This document shows, in pieces, positions 1-5,810 of a DNA stretch of 7,180 bases; the stretch's first letter is position 1, and every line of letters starts with the position of its first letter. This DNA is from DASTCC01 sp035711465 (GTDB lineage: Bacteria > Acidobacteriota > Vicinamibacteria > Vicinamibacterales > SCN-69-37). The notes under the pieces are model-generated. The model made no database searches and had not been told where the DNA came from. It saw nothing but the letters and a program-made list of their open reading frames with translations. Where the stretch lies: contig DASTCC010000359.1 in NCBI GenBank assembly GCA_035711465.1, positions 1 through 7,180 on the forward strand, read 5' to 3'. The translations under genes were made by a program, and so were the position numbers.

Positions 1-498
1 CGGATCGAGCCCCGACGTCGGCTCGTCCAGGACGAGCAGATCGGGCTCGGGACAGATCGCGGCGACGAGCGCGAGCTGCGTGCGCTGGCCCTTGGAGAGG
101 TGTCCCGACTTCTGCCGCAGATCGAGTCGAAACTGATCGACCAGCGCGCGCTCGGTGTCGACGTTCCAGCGCGATCGGAACGCCGCGAAGTAGTCGAGCG
201 CCTGCCGCACCGTCATCCACGGATAGAACGCCACCTGATCGGGCACGTACGACAGACGCGCCTTGACGCCAACCTCGTCCCGGCGCGGATCCAGTCCGAA
301 GACCCGCACCTCGCCCTGCGTCGGCCGCAGCAGATTCAGCAGGCACTTGATGGTCGTCGTCTTCCCCGCCCCGTTCCGGCCGAAGAACCCGTAGCAGCGG
401 CCCGGCGTGACCGCGAGCGAGAGGCCGTTGACGACGTCGGTGGGGCCGAACTTCCGGACCAGACGATCGACCTGTATCGCGGCAGTCGTGGCAGTCAT
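1..498 (-). CDS. ABC transporter ATP-binding protein, YtrB/BcrA-like (partial, C-terminus beyond left edge)
   Basis: This is the first 166 residues of a cytoplasmic ABC ATPase, which would power a partner permease not seen in the window. Visible motifs in order: Walker A GRNGAGKTT (residues 40-48), Q-loop glutamine in YVPDQ (Q88), signature LSKGQ (134-138, with K in place of the usual G), Walker B LLVLDEP (154-160, catalytic E159) and D-loop SGLDP at the very edge. The H-loop and any C-terminal extension are missing because the window ends. The ATG at 496-498 is preceded by GAGGG at a 5-base spacing, and that ribosome site overlaps the stop codon of the GntR gene upstream, so the two are very likely one transcript and translationally coupled. 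A YtrA-type regulator next to such an ATPase is typical of drug- or envelope-stress-responsive exporters in other bacteria; the substrate here is unknown. Confidence 0.95.
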   Translation of the reverse strand, partial: MTATTAAIQVDRLVRKFGPTDVVNGLSLAVTPGRCYGFFGRNGAGKTTTIKCLLNLLRPTQGEVRVFGLDPRRDEVGVKARLSYVPDQVAFYPWMTVRQALDYFAAFRSRWNVDTERALVDQFRLDLRQKSGHLSKGQRTQLALVAAICPEPDLLVLDEPTSGLDP

Positions 499-503
499 GT
501 GAG

Positions 504-508
504 CCCTC
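504..508 (-). promoter_or_regulatory. Ribosome binding site of the ABC ATPase gene, overlapping the GntR stop
   Basis: GAGGG on the minus strand lies 5 bases before the ATG of the ATPase and shares bases with the TGA (507-509) that ends the regulator gene. Ribosomes finishing the regulator would therefore sit on the start site of the ATPase. Confidence 0.75.
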
Positions 509-911
509 AACTGTTGGCGGCTTTCGCGCGCTTGACGTCGAGCGCGTGGAAGCGTTCGTCGGCGAGGCGCAGGAAGTCGGCCTTGCCGATCTGCAGGTGA
601 TGTGCGTGGACGACGACGCCATCGATGGCCTCGGTGAGGAGCTTGAGGCGCACGTCCTTGCGGAGCGGTGAGCTCTGCTCGCGCACGAAGCAGCCCTTGC
701 CGGCGAGCGTCTCGATCACGCCCTGCTGCTCGAGCTCGGCGTAGGCCTTGGCGACGGTGTTGCGGTTGACGCGCAGTTCCTCGGCGAGCGGCCGGATCGA
801 CGGCAGCGTGTCGCCGGCGCGGAGCGTGCCGGAGGCGACCGCGGCCCGGACCTGGTCGACGAGCTGCAGGTAGACGGGCCTGCCCGATTTGAAGTTCAGC
901 AGCAGCCGCAC
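507..911 (-). CDS. GntR-family transcriptional regulator, YtrA subfamily
   Basis: A 134-residue DNA-binding regulator, probably the local repressor of the operon it begins. Residues about 10-77 form the GntR winged helix: a PVYLQLVDQVR first helix, the hallmark AGDTLPSIRPLAEEL turn and helix, recognition helix VNRNTVAKAYAELE, and wing GVIETLAGKGCFV. The remaining 55 or so residues are a short, charged, probably helical tail with no large effector domain, as expected for the YtrA subfamily (usually 120-130 residues). The start is a GTG at 909-911 with only a weak GGGA in front, at a 7-base spacing. The gene ends 8 bases before the ABC ATPase. The promoter just upstream is buried in an inverted repeat, which fits autoregulation. 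The effector is unknown; in characterised YtrA systems the signal is often a cell-envelope antibiotic, but that cannot be read from this sequence. Confidence 0.94.
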   Translation of the reverse strand: MRLLLNFKSGRPVYLQLVDQVRAAVASGTLRAGDTLPSIRPLAEELRVNRNTVAKAYAELEQQGVIETLAGKGCFVREQSSPLRKDVRLKLLTEAIDGVVVHAHHLQIGKADFLRLADERFHALDVKRAKAANS

Positions 912-914
912 GTC

Positions 915-950
915 ACTGTCCCAACTGTCATAGGACAGTAGGACAGTTGG
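915..950. promoter_or_regulatory. Candidate GntR operator: nested ACTGTC/GACAGT inverted repeats
   Basis: Four related hexamers lie in 33 bases: ACTGTC at 915-920 and 924-929, then GACAGT at 934-939 and 942-947. They form two overlapping perfect palindromes: 9-bp arms CCAACTGTC (921-929) and GACAGTTGG (942-950), and 7-bp arms ACTGTCC (915-921) and GGACAGT (933-939). A separate 10-bp perfect palindrome, CAGCCGGCTG, abuts it at 951-960. The site lies over the predicted -10 box and leader of the regulator gene, where a bound dimer would block transcription. GntR operators are usually inverted repeats with GT and AC half-sites, which these arms contain. Binding itself is inference. Confidence 0.7.
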
Positions 951-964
951 CAGCCGGCTGTCAA
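935..964 (-). promoter_or_regulatory. Predicted sigma-70 type promoter of the GntR-ABC operon
   Basis: On the minus strand there is a perfect -35 box TTGACA (959-964), an 18-base spacer, and a -10 box TACTGT (935-940; 4 of 6 consensus bases). Transcription would begin near 928, giving a leader of roughly 16 bases before the GTG at 911. The -35 starts only about a dozen bases past the stop codon of the upstream gene. The inverted-repeat operator covers the -10 region. Confidence 0.6.
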
Positions 965-975
965 GCCCGGCCGGA

Positions 976-1407
976 TCACCGCGGTTCGAGCTTCCGCCAC
1001 AGGTAGTCGAGCGTGCCGTCGTTGCGGCGCCGATCGCTCGGCCACAGCTCCCAGGTCAGGCCGTTGCCGGTATCGAACAGCCATGGCACGTCACGGTTCT
1101 TCAGGATCACCAGCTGGTAGACCGAGGGGCCGGCGGCGCGCGTCGGCTCCTCGAAGTCGAGTGGAAACCACGCCCAGCGGTCGGGGCGGGCCTTGCTCGG
1201 CGCGAGGTACCAGACGTCCCCGGTGACGCGATCGAGCTTCAACGTCGGGTACGGTCCGGGCACGAAGCTGAGGATTTCGAATCGCGCCTGCTCCGGCCTC
1301 TGGGTCTGGATGGTCGCGTTGCCGACCTGCACCTGAACCGCGGGGTCCTGAGCGATCACGGAGGCGCTTGCGGAGCACGTCAGGATCGCGATCGCGAGCA
1401 GTCGCAT
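976..1407 (-). CDS. Exported protein of unknown function with duplicated aromatic/D-TG-W motif
   Basis: I do not recognise a named family. The 143-residue product begins with a signal peptide (MRLLAIAILTCSASASVIAQ, likely cut near A19), so it should act in the periplasm or at the surface. The mature part contains the same pattern twice: ARFEIL, then KLDRVTGDVWYLAP (about 41-70), and SVYQLV, then WLFDTGNGLTWELW (about 95-122). Each copy has a short strand with an aromatic, an aspartate, a TG (or GNG) turn and a Trp followed by Leu, suggesting two beta-hairpin repeats. A Trp/Arg-rich segment lies between them. ATG at 1405-1407 is chosen over the GTG at 1411-1413 because GAGGTG stands 5 bases before the ATG and overlaps the GTG. 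A cysteine at residue 11 does not fit a lipobox. Read-through into the GntR operon is possible. Confidence 0.8.
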   Translation of the reverse strand: MRLLAIAILTCSASASVIAQDPAVQVQVGNATIQTQRPEQARFEILSFVPGPYPTLKLDRVTGDVWYLAPSKARPDRWAWFPLDFEEPTRAAGPSVYQLVILKNRDVPWLFDTGNGLTWELWPSDRRRNDGTLDYLWRKLEPR

Positions 1408-1412
1408 GGCCA

Positions 1413-1418
1413 CACCTC
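1413..1418 (-). promoter_or_regulatory. Ribosome binding site deciding the start of the 976-1407 gene
   Basis: GAGGTG on the minus strand is placed 5 bases before ATG 1405-1407. The alternative in-frame GTG at 1411-1413 begins inside this site, so it is unlikely to be the start. Confidence 0.6.
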
Positions 1419-1651
1419 GGATACAGGCGCGGCCGCTGGCGGGCGTCGATCATTATGCGCGACGCGAACGCCTCTGCACACGGCTGCACGAATTCTGCGG
1501 GCCGCGTCGATCACAGTTCTGATTGCCGACGTCACCGTTTCGCTGCCCGGACGGCGCGATTTTCGCGACGACTCTCAGAAATGTCACACCGAAACGCTGG
1601 ACCGGATCCTGCACGCGTACAGGACGCCGGCGCGCCCGGCCGTGTGCATTT
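1414..1651. other. Intergenic region between divergent genes
   Basis: These 238 bases separate the minus-strand secreted-protein gene from the plus-strand pseudokinase gene and should hold both promoters. Apart from the possible -10 at 1452-1457 (minus) I see no convincing promoter for the plus-strand gene. CGTTTCG at 1536-1542 and CGAAACG at 1590-1596 are complementary but far apart. The pseudokinase reading frame is open back to 1523, but the residues it would encode (rich in Cys, Arg and Thr) do not look like protein. Confidence 0.5.
1452..1457 (-). promoter_or_regulatory. Possible -10 box for the 976-1407 gene
   Basis: CATAAT on the minus strand matches 5 of 6 consensus -10 bases and stands out in a GC-rich region. 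It would give a leader of about 38 bases. The hexamer at the matching -35 distance (TGTGCA, 17-base spacer) is poor, so the call rests on the -10 alone. Confidence 0.3.
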
Positions 1652-3448
1652 ATGAACCCAGCCTCCCCACTTGCCGACACCACTTCGTCGATGGACGCCT
1701 CCGAGTCGAAAGCGCGTCGTTACACGCCTGGTCCGTCCGATGGCCTGGGCGACCGGCTACTGACCTCCGACACCGGCACGTCGCCGGCGCTCGAGCTGCT
1801 GCGCTTCAAGCCGGAGTTCGCGACCGCACCCGGATTCGAGTCGGCGCTGCGCAAGCGGCTCGACCTGCTCGGCCACGTGCGGCACCCGGCGTTCGCGGTC
1901 GTGCGCGCGGTCGAATCCGGCGAACACCTGGCGCTCGTCTCCAACAAGGCCGCGGGCATCCGCCTCTCAGAGATCCTGCGCGACGCCAAGGGTTCGGCGT
2001 TCGCGTTCGAGCTGATCCGGCAGATCGCACCGGCGCTCGCGATGCTGCACGAGCATGGCGCCGAGATCTCGCACGGCGCCGTGACGCCCGAGCGCATCGT
2101 CGTCACCAAGGAAGGCCGGCTCGTGCTGATCGAGCACGTGCTCGGCCAGGCGCTGCAGTCGCTCGAGCTCACCGTCGGGCGCGCGCGCACCGAGATCGGT
2201 CTGGCGGTCCCGGACGGCACCGGACCGGTGACGATCGACCAGCGCCTGGACGTGATCCAGCTCGGCTTCATCGCGCTCTCGCTGGCGCTCGGGCGCCGGC
2301 TGCAGCCCTCTGAATATCCGTCGCGCATCCGCGCGACGCTCGACGAATTCACGCGCGCCGACGCCGCGACGTCGGCCAAGCTGCGGCCGTGGCTGGAACG
2401 CGCGCTGCAGGTGGGGCCGCGCGGATTCAGCAACGCGAAGGAAGCCAACGAGGCCTACATCGAGCTGATGACACCGGCGCCGACGCCGACCGTACAGACG
2501 CCCGATCCGGACCTGCCCGATGGTCAGGTGTGGCACGAGCCGGCCGGGAGCGATTCGCCGCAGGCGGAAGACACGACCGCGGCCGCGTCGAGCGCCACGT
2601 CGACGACGACGCCGGTGACGGTGCGGGCGAAGTCCGGACGTTGGATCAAGATCGCGCTCGCCGGCCTCGGCGTCATTGCCGTGGTCGAGGGCGCCGTCAT
2701 CGCCGGGCTCTTCAACACGCTGCTCGGCACCGCGCAGGCGCCGGTCGTGATCCCGCCGCCGCAGCCGGTCGCCGAGGTGGGCAGCTCGACAGGTGCGACG
2801 GATGCGACGGGCACGACGGGTGTGGGCGCGACGGGTGCGCTCGGTGCCACGCCGAGTGCCGATCCTGCGGCCGCGGTGAGCTCGCCGGCGCAGACGCCGG
2901 CTGCCGCGTCGAATGCGGTCGTGCCGCCGCCAGTTTCCACGCCGCCAGCGACGCAGACTCAGCCGCCGCCGGTGACGACGGCCGGCACGGCGGCGCTGCC
3001 GCCGGTCGATCCAGCGGCACCGCCGGCCCCGCCCCGCGTCGGCACGCTGCAGGTCACCTCGCGGATCGAGCTGCAGATCTTCGAGAAGGGTCAGCTCATC
3101 GGCACGAGCGGCAGCGCGATCACGCTGCCGCGGGGCACGCACCAGCTCGAGTTCGTCAACGAGACGCTCGGGTTCCGCGCGACGCAGACGGTGAACATGC
3201 GCCTCGCCAACACGCCGGTCAGCGTCGCCGTTCCGAACGGCCGCATCAGCATCAACGCCGTGCCGTGGGCCGAAGTGTGGATCGACGGCAACCCGGCCGG
3301 TCAGACGCCGCTCGCCAATCTCGCCATTCCGATCGGCCAGCATGAAATCGTCTTCCGCCATCCGCAGCTCGGCGAGCAGCGCCAGACCGCGGTGGTCAAA
3401 GTGGAGGGCCTGACGCGGGTAAGCGCCACGCTTCAGGGTTCACGATGA
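1652..3448 (+). CDS. Membrane-spanning pseudokinase with extracytoplasmic PEGA repeats
   Basis: A 598-residue protein with a cytoplasmic kinase-like domain, one membrane helix and an outer PEGA region. The N-terminal part (about 45-270) follows the Ser/Thr kinase fold, but every catalytic signature is lost. The VAIK lysine position reads Glu (PALELLRF), HRDLKPEN is replaced by HGAVTPERI (141-149; no Asp, Lys or Asn), and DFG by EHV (about 161-163). An APE-like AVPDG and the F-helix aspartate in DVIQLGFIAL (D200) remain, so the fold appears kept and the activity lost. A helix at about 331-354 (WIKIALAGLGVIAVVEG onward) crosses the membrane. A Pro/Ala/Thr/Gly-rich linker follows (about 362-462), then a divergent PEGA-like unit (463-527) and a clear PEGA domain (529-595) with INAVPWAEVWIDGNPAGQTP and IPIGQHEIVF. 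The start is uncertain: ATG 1652 and ATG 1691 (585 residues) both lack a ribosome site. The stop overlaps the start of the next gene (ATGA). Confidence 0.88.
   Translation: MNPASPLADTTSSMDASESKARRYTPGPSDGLGDRLLTSDTGTSPALELLRFKPEFATAPGFESALRKRLDLLGHVRHPAFAVVRAVESGEHLALVSNKAAGIRLSEILRDAKGSAFAFELIRQIAPALAMLHEHGAEISHGAVTPERIVVTKEGRLVLIEHVLGQALQSLELTVGRARTEIGLAVPDGTGPVTIDQRLDVIQLGFIALSLALGRRLQPSEYPSRIRATLDEFTRADAATSAKLRPWLERALQVGPRGFSNAKEANEAYIELMTPAPTPTVQTPDPDLPDGQVWHEPAGSDSPQAEDTTAAASSATSTTTPVTVRAKSGRWIKIALAGLGVIAVVEGAVIAGLFNTLLGTAQAPVVIPPPQPVAEVGSSTGATDATGTTGVGATGALGATPSADPAAAVSSPAQTPAAASNAVVPPPVSTPPATQTQPPPVTTAGTAALPPVDPAAPPAPPRVGTLQVTSRIELQIFEKGQLIGTSGSAITLPRGTHQLEFVNETLGFRATQTVNMRLANTPVSVAVPNGRISINAVPWAEVWIDGNPAGQTPLANLAIPIGQHEIVFRHPQLGEQRQTAVVKVEGLTRVSATLQGSR
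2795..2835 (+). repeat. Short degenerate repeats (GCGACGGG-like) in the Pro/Thr/Gly linker
   Basis: GCGACGG or close variants recur at 2795, 2804, 2813 and 2828, spaced 9, 9 and 15 bases, within the linker of the pseudokinase protein. They encode a Gly/Ala/Thr-rich stretch (around residues 377-400). All spacings are multiples of three, so a change in copy number would keep the frame. Confidence 0.5.
3435..3438 (+). promoter_or_regulatory. Ribosome binding site for the TPR/TonB gene, inside the pseudokinase gene
   Basis: AGGG lies 6 bases before ATG 3445, within the last codons of the upstream gene. A second ATG follows at 3448, but the first fits the site better and gives the 4-base ATGA overlap. 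Confidence 0.55.
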
Positions 3449-4452
3449 TGAACACACGACTCATCTACCCACGAACGATCGTCTTCGCGCTTCTCTTCCT
3501 GATCGGCGGCGCCGTGTCCGCGGCGGCGCAGGATCAGCTGTCCAAGGCCAAGCAGTTCTACGCGTCGGCGGCCTACGAGGACGCGCTGCAGGTGTTGACG
3601 TCGCTGAAAGCGTCCACTCCGAACGCGCGCACCGAAGCCGCCGCGTACGAAGTCTTCTGCCTGCTCGCGCTCGATCGGGCCGAGGAAGCGCGCCAGACGA
3701 TCGCCGAGATCGTCCAGGCCGACCCGCTCTATCGCCCGTCGGAGACGGTCGTCTCGCCGCGCGTGCGTTCGTTCTTCGAGGACGTGCGCCGCCCGCTCCT
3801 GCCCGAGCAGGTCAAGGCGCTGTACGCGCGCTCGAAAGAGGCCTTCGACAAGAAGCAGTACGCGGACGCGGACGAGGGATTCGACCAGACGATCGCGCTG
3901 ATCGACGAACTTGGCGCGACGGCGCCGACCGAGGTCAAGGACCTGAAGACGGTCGCGCTCGGCTTCCGCGATCTCGCCAAGACCGCGCTCGCCGCGGAAC
4001 TGAAAGCCGAAGCCGATCGCGCCGCCGCCGAGAAGGCTGCCGCCGAGAAAGCCGCGGAGGCCGAGAAAGCGGCCGCTGCCAGCAAGCCCGCGGGCCCGCC
4101 GGGCCCAAACGCGCCGACCGTGGTGATCGGCAACAGCCGCGTGCCCACGACACCGCGTCAGATCTTCGGCCCCGACGACAAGATGGTGACTCCGCCGACC
4201 GCGGTACGCCGGAACATGCCGCAGTGGGTGCCGTCCGACGCCGTCGAAGCCAAGCAGAAGTTCACGGGCGTGCTCGAGATCGTGATTGGCGAGGACGGCC
4301 GCGTGCTGCAGGCGATGATGGCCGACAGCCTGCACCCGAAGTACGACCCGATGCTGCTCGAGGCGGTCCGCGACTGGACGTTCAAGCCGGCGAAATGGGC
4401 CGGCGTCCCGGTGCCCTACCGGTACCGCATCGCGCTGACGCTGGGAAAGTAG
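3445..4452 (+). CDS. Exported helical-repeat protein with C-terminal TonB domain
   Basis: A 335-residue protein. Residues 1-28 form a signal peptide (FALLFLIGGAVSAAA, likely cut before Q29). Residues about 30-165 are helical and TPR-like: QFYASAAYEDALQVL resembles a TPR helix pair, and KEAFDKKQYADADEGF resembles another. Residues 186-214 are an Ala/Lys/Glu run with repeated AAAEKA, as in the periplasmic spacers of TonB and TolA, followed by a Pro/Gly-rich hinge. The C-terminal domain (about 270-335) matches the TonB C-terminal fold: FTGVLEIVIGEDGRVLQA, LLEAVRDWTFKPAKW, and VPVPYRYRIALTLGK. Classical TonB is held in the inner membrane by an uncleaved N-terminal helix with a conserved Ser and His for ExbB/D. 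That motif is not visible here, so proton-motive-force energising seems unlikely unless the signal helix stays uncut. The gene is coupled to the pseudokinase gene by an ATGA overlap, suggesting a joint envelope role; the partner is unknown. Confidence 0.9.
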   Translation: MMNTRLIYPRTIVFALLFLIGGAVSAAAQDQLSKAKQFYASAAYEDALQVLTSLKASTPNARTEAAAYEVFCLLALDRAEEARQTIAEIVQADPLYRPSETVVSPRVRSFFEDVRRPLLPEQVKALYARSKEAFDKKQYADADEGFDQTIALIDELGATAPTEVKDLKTVALGFRDLAKTALAAELKAEADRAAAEKAAAEKAAEAEKAAAASKPAGPPGPNAPTVVIGNSRVPTTPRQIFGPDDKMVTPPTAVRRNMPQWVPSDAVEAKQKFTGVLEIVIGEDGRVLQAMMADSLHPKYDPMLLEAVRDWTFKPAKWAGVPVPYRYRIALTLGK

Positions 4453-4460
4453 AGTTAAGG

Positions 4461-4535
4461 TTAGAACTCAGAGCTTCGAACTGAGAACTTGGTTCAGAAC
4501 CCACGTTCGAAGTTCTGAGTTCCAAGTTCTAAGTT
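4461..4535. repeat. Heptamer-phased (AACTNNG) array that inverts on itself
   Basis: On the plus strand, 7-base units run without gaps: AACTCAG (4465-4471), AGCTTCG (4472-4478), AACTGAG (4479-4485), AACTTGG (4486-4492). After an 8-base turn the same unit appears on the minus strand, again in perfect 7-base register: AACGTGG (4501-4507), AACTTCG (4508-4514), AACTCAG (4515-4521), AACTTGG (4522-4528), AACTTAG (4529-4535). The consensus is AACTNNG. The array is much more AT-rich than its flanks and fills most of the gap between the convergent genes. It is too short and too regular to be a CRISPR, and it has no coding capacity. It may be a dispersed intergenic repeat of this lineage; its function is unknown. 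Confidence 0.8.
4465..4521. terminator. Candidate bidirectional transcription terminator hairpin
   Basis: The arms 4465-4481 and 4505-4521 pair over 17 positions with a single G-U (4473 with 4513), around a 23-base loop. The hairpin begins 12 bases after the stop of the plus-strand TonB-domain gene and ends 20 bases beyond the stop of the minus-strand TPR gene, where a shared terminator would be expected. There is no run of T on either side, so it is not a textbook intrinsic terminator; stabilising the transcript end is an alternative. Confidence 0.45.
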
Positions 4536-4541
4536 GCAGTC

Positions 4542-5810
4542 TTACCTGACCCCTTCCCACAGGGCCGCGAGGAGCTCACGCGCGTCGCGGCCCGGGCCCA
4601 TGTGGTAGTACCACCATGGGTCCTCGGCGAGTCCTCGTCCATCGGCCGCCCCGGACAGCTCCGCGACGACCTTCGCCGCTTCGCGGTCGTCGCCGCGCAT
4701 GAGCGCGGCCTGACTCCGCGCCAGCAGCGCCGACTGCGCGCCCGGATACAGCGCGAGTGCGTCCTCGAAGTGGCGCGACGCGCCCGCGAGATCCCGGTCC
4801 GCCGCGGCCGCGCGGCCGGCGAACAGGTGCGCGTAGTACGCCGTCGCCTTGTCCGGCCTCCGCTGTAAAGCGATTTCGGCCTCCCGGCGCGCGTCCTGGT
4901 GGCGCTCGCGCATACCCAGCAACCGGGCCAGCCGGACCCGCGCCTCGACCAGAGATGGATCGAGCTCCAACGCCTGGCGGAACCGATCCTCGGCGCGGCG
5001 ATTGGCCACTTCAGGCGCGGGCAGATCGAGTGACGTCCCGGAGGTTGGCCGGACGCGGCCGGGCGGGAAGCGCTCGTTTCGAATCTGCTCATCCGACATC
5101 AACTGCTGGGCGCGCGGCAGGCCGCGGTTCTCCCACAGCACGCCAAGGTCGAACTGCACGCGGCCGTCACGGGGCAGGATTTCCTCTGCGTGGCTGAGAT
5201 GCGGCGCGAGCTCGCCGAAGTAGCTGAAACGGAGCATGAACGCCGACACCGCGTGATACCAGTTGCCGACAAACGTATCCGGAGCCGGCGTCATCTTGAC
5301 GTGATCGAGAATGTTGCGGGCGATCCTCCAATGCCGGTTCGGCTCGATGACCCCGAGATAGCTGCCGTCACGAGCCGCGACCATCGCGCCGGATCTCACC
5401 GCCGCGCTCGGCGACGCTGAAGCCACGATAGCGCCGGGGCCCTCTTCGATGGCGGCATCGGTGTGCAGAATCACCGCGCGATGCAGGAACGCCGGCGCAT
5501 CGGGCACCATGTTCGCGAGGTCGGCCAGCGTTCTTTCTGCTTCGGACCTGACGACCAGCGGCTCGTGGAGGATGGCCTTCAGCACGAGCGGCAGGCCGAG
5601 GTCGAATTGCCGGCGCTGCTCGATCGTCATCGTCAGCGCCCATCGCGTGGCGTCGTCAACCTTGCCTGGCGTGTGCTCGCGGACGGCGCGCAGCCAATCC
5701 GACATCACCGCCACCGTCGACGCGCCGATCGACTTGTTCTGGGCCGCCGCTCCCCCACCAACGGAGAAGCCGATGACGATCGCCGTCGTGGCGAGAACGC
5801 TCACGGTCAT
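4542..5810 (-). CDS. Exported TPR protein, partner of the VWA gene
   Basis: A 422-residue protein with a signal peptide (VLATTAIVIGFSVGGGAAAQ, likely cut near A23), so it is probably periplasmic. No catalytic motif is visible. The region about 30-245 is helical and not recognised. Residues about 270-385 hold TPR units: AEDRFRQALELDPSLVEARV, then RLARLLGMRERHQDARREAE, then AGASRHFEDALALYPGAQS and RSQAALMRGDDREAAKVV. The end carries a distinctive DPWWYYHMGPGRDARELLAAL motif (397-417), which I recall from acidobacterial TPR proteins encoded beside VWA proteins. TPR proteins bind peptides or proteins, so it may act as a scaffold with the VWA product. The start ATG (5808-5810) overlaps the VWA stop (ATGA) and has GGTGGAG just in front. 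A longer frame open upstream to 6044 lies wholly inside the VWA gene and was not used. Confidence 0.88.
   Translation of the reverse strand: MTVSVLATTAIVIGFSVGGGAAAQNKSIGASTVAVMSDWLRAVREHTPGKVDDATRWALTMTIEQRRQFDLGLPLVLKAILHEPLVVRSEAERTLADLANMVPDAPAFLHRAVILHTDAAIEEGPGAIVASASPSAAVRSGAMVAARDGSYLGVIEPNRHWRIARNILDHVKMTPAPDTFVGNWYHAVSAFMLRFSYFGELAPHLSHAEEILPRDGRVQFDLGVLWENRGLPRAQQLMSDEQIRNERFPPGRVRPTSGTSLDLPAPEVANRRAEDRFRQALELDPSLVEARVRLARLLGMRERHQDARREAEIALQRRPDKATAYYAHLFAGRAAAADRDLAGASRHFEDALALYPGAQSALLARSQAALMRGDDREAAKVVAELSGAADGRGLAEDPWWYYHMGPGRDARELLAALWEGVR

Noticed and set aside
1591..1619. ECF-like promoter (GAAAC and CGTA) in front of the pseudokinase gene
   Set aside because: The spacing is about 20 bases and the -35 lacks the GGAAC core, so it is no better than chance.
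1523..1651. TTG-started N-terminal extension of the pseudokinase
   Set aside because: The residues are Cys/Arg/Thr-rich with no recognisable structure, and the TTG has no ribosome site. The region is better read as promoter and leader.
1967..3361. Long minus-strand open frame (464 codons) opposite the pseudokinase gene
   Set aside because: The product is an Arg/His/Asp-rich low-complexity string typical of the antisense of GC-rich codons; the plus-strand frame has recognisable kinase, membrane and PEGA segments.
3433..4335. Minus-strand open frame of 300 codons opposite the TonB-domain gene
   Set aside because: It is rich in Arg, Gly and Leu, has no domain, and lies opposite a clear TonB-domain protein.
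4461..4535. CRISPR array
   Set aside because: The units are 7 bases, contiguous, without spacers, and reverse orientation in the middle; there are no cas genes.
4598..4619. Near-palindrome around TGGTAGTACCA
   Set aside because: It falls exactly on the codons for the conserved WWYYHM residues of the TPR protein and is explained by coding.
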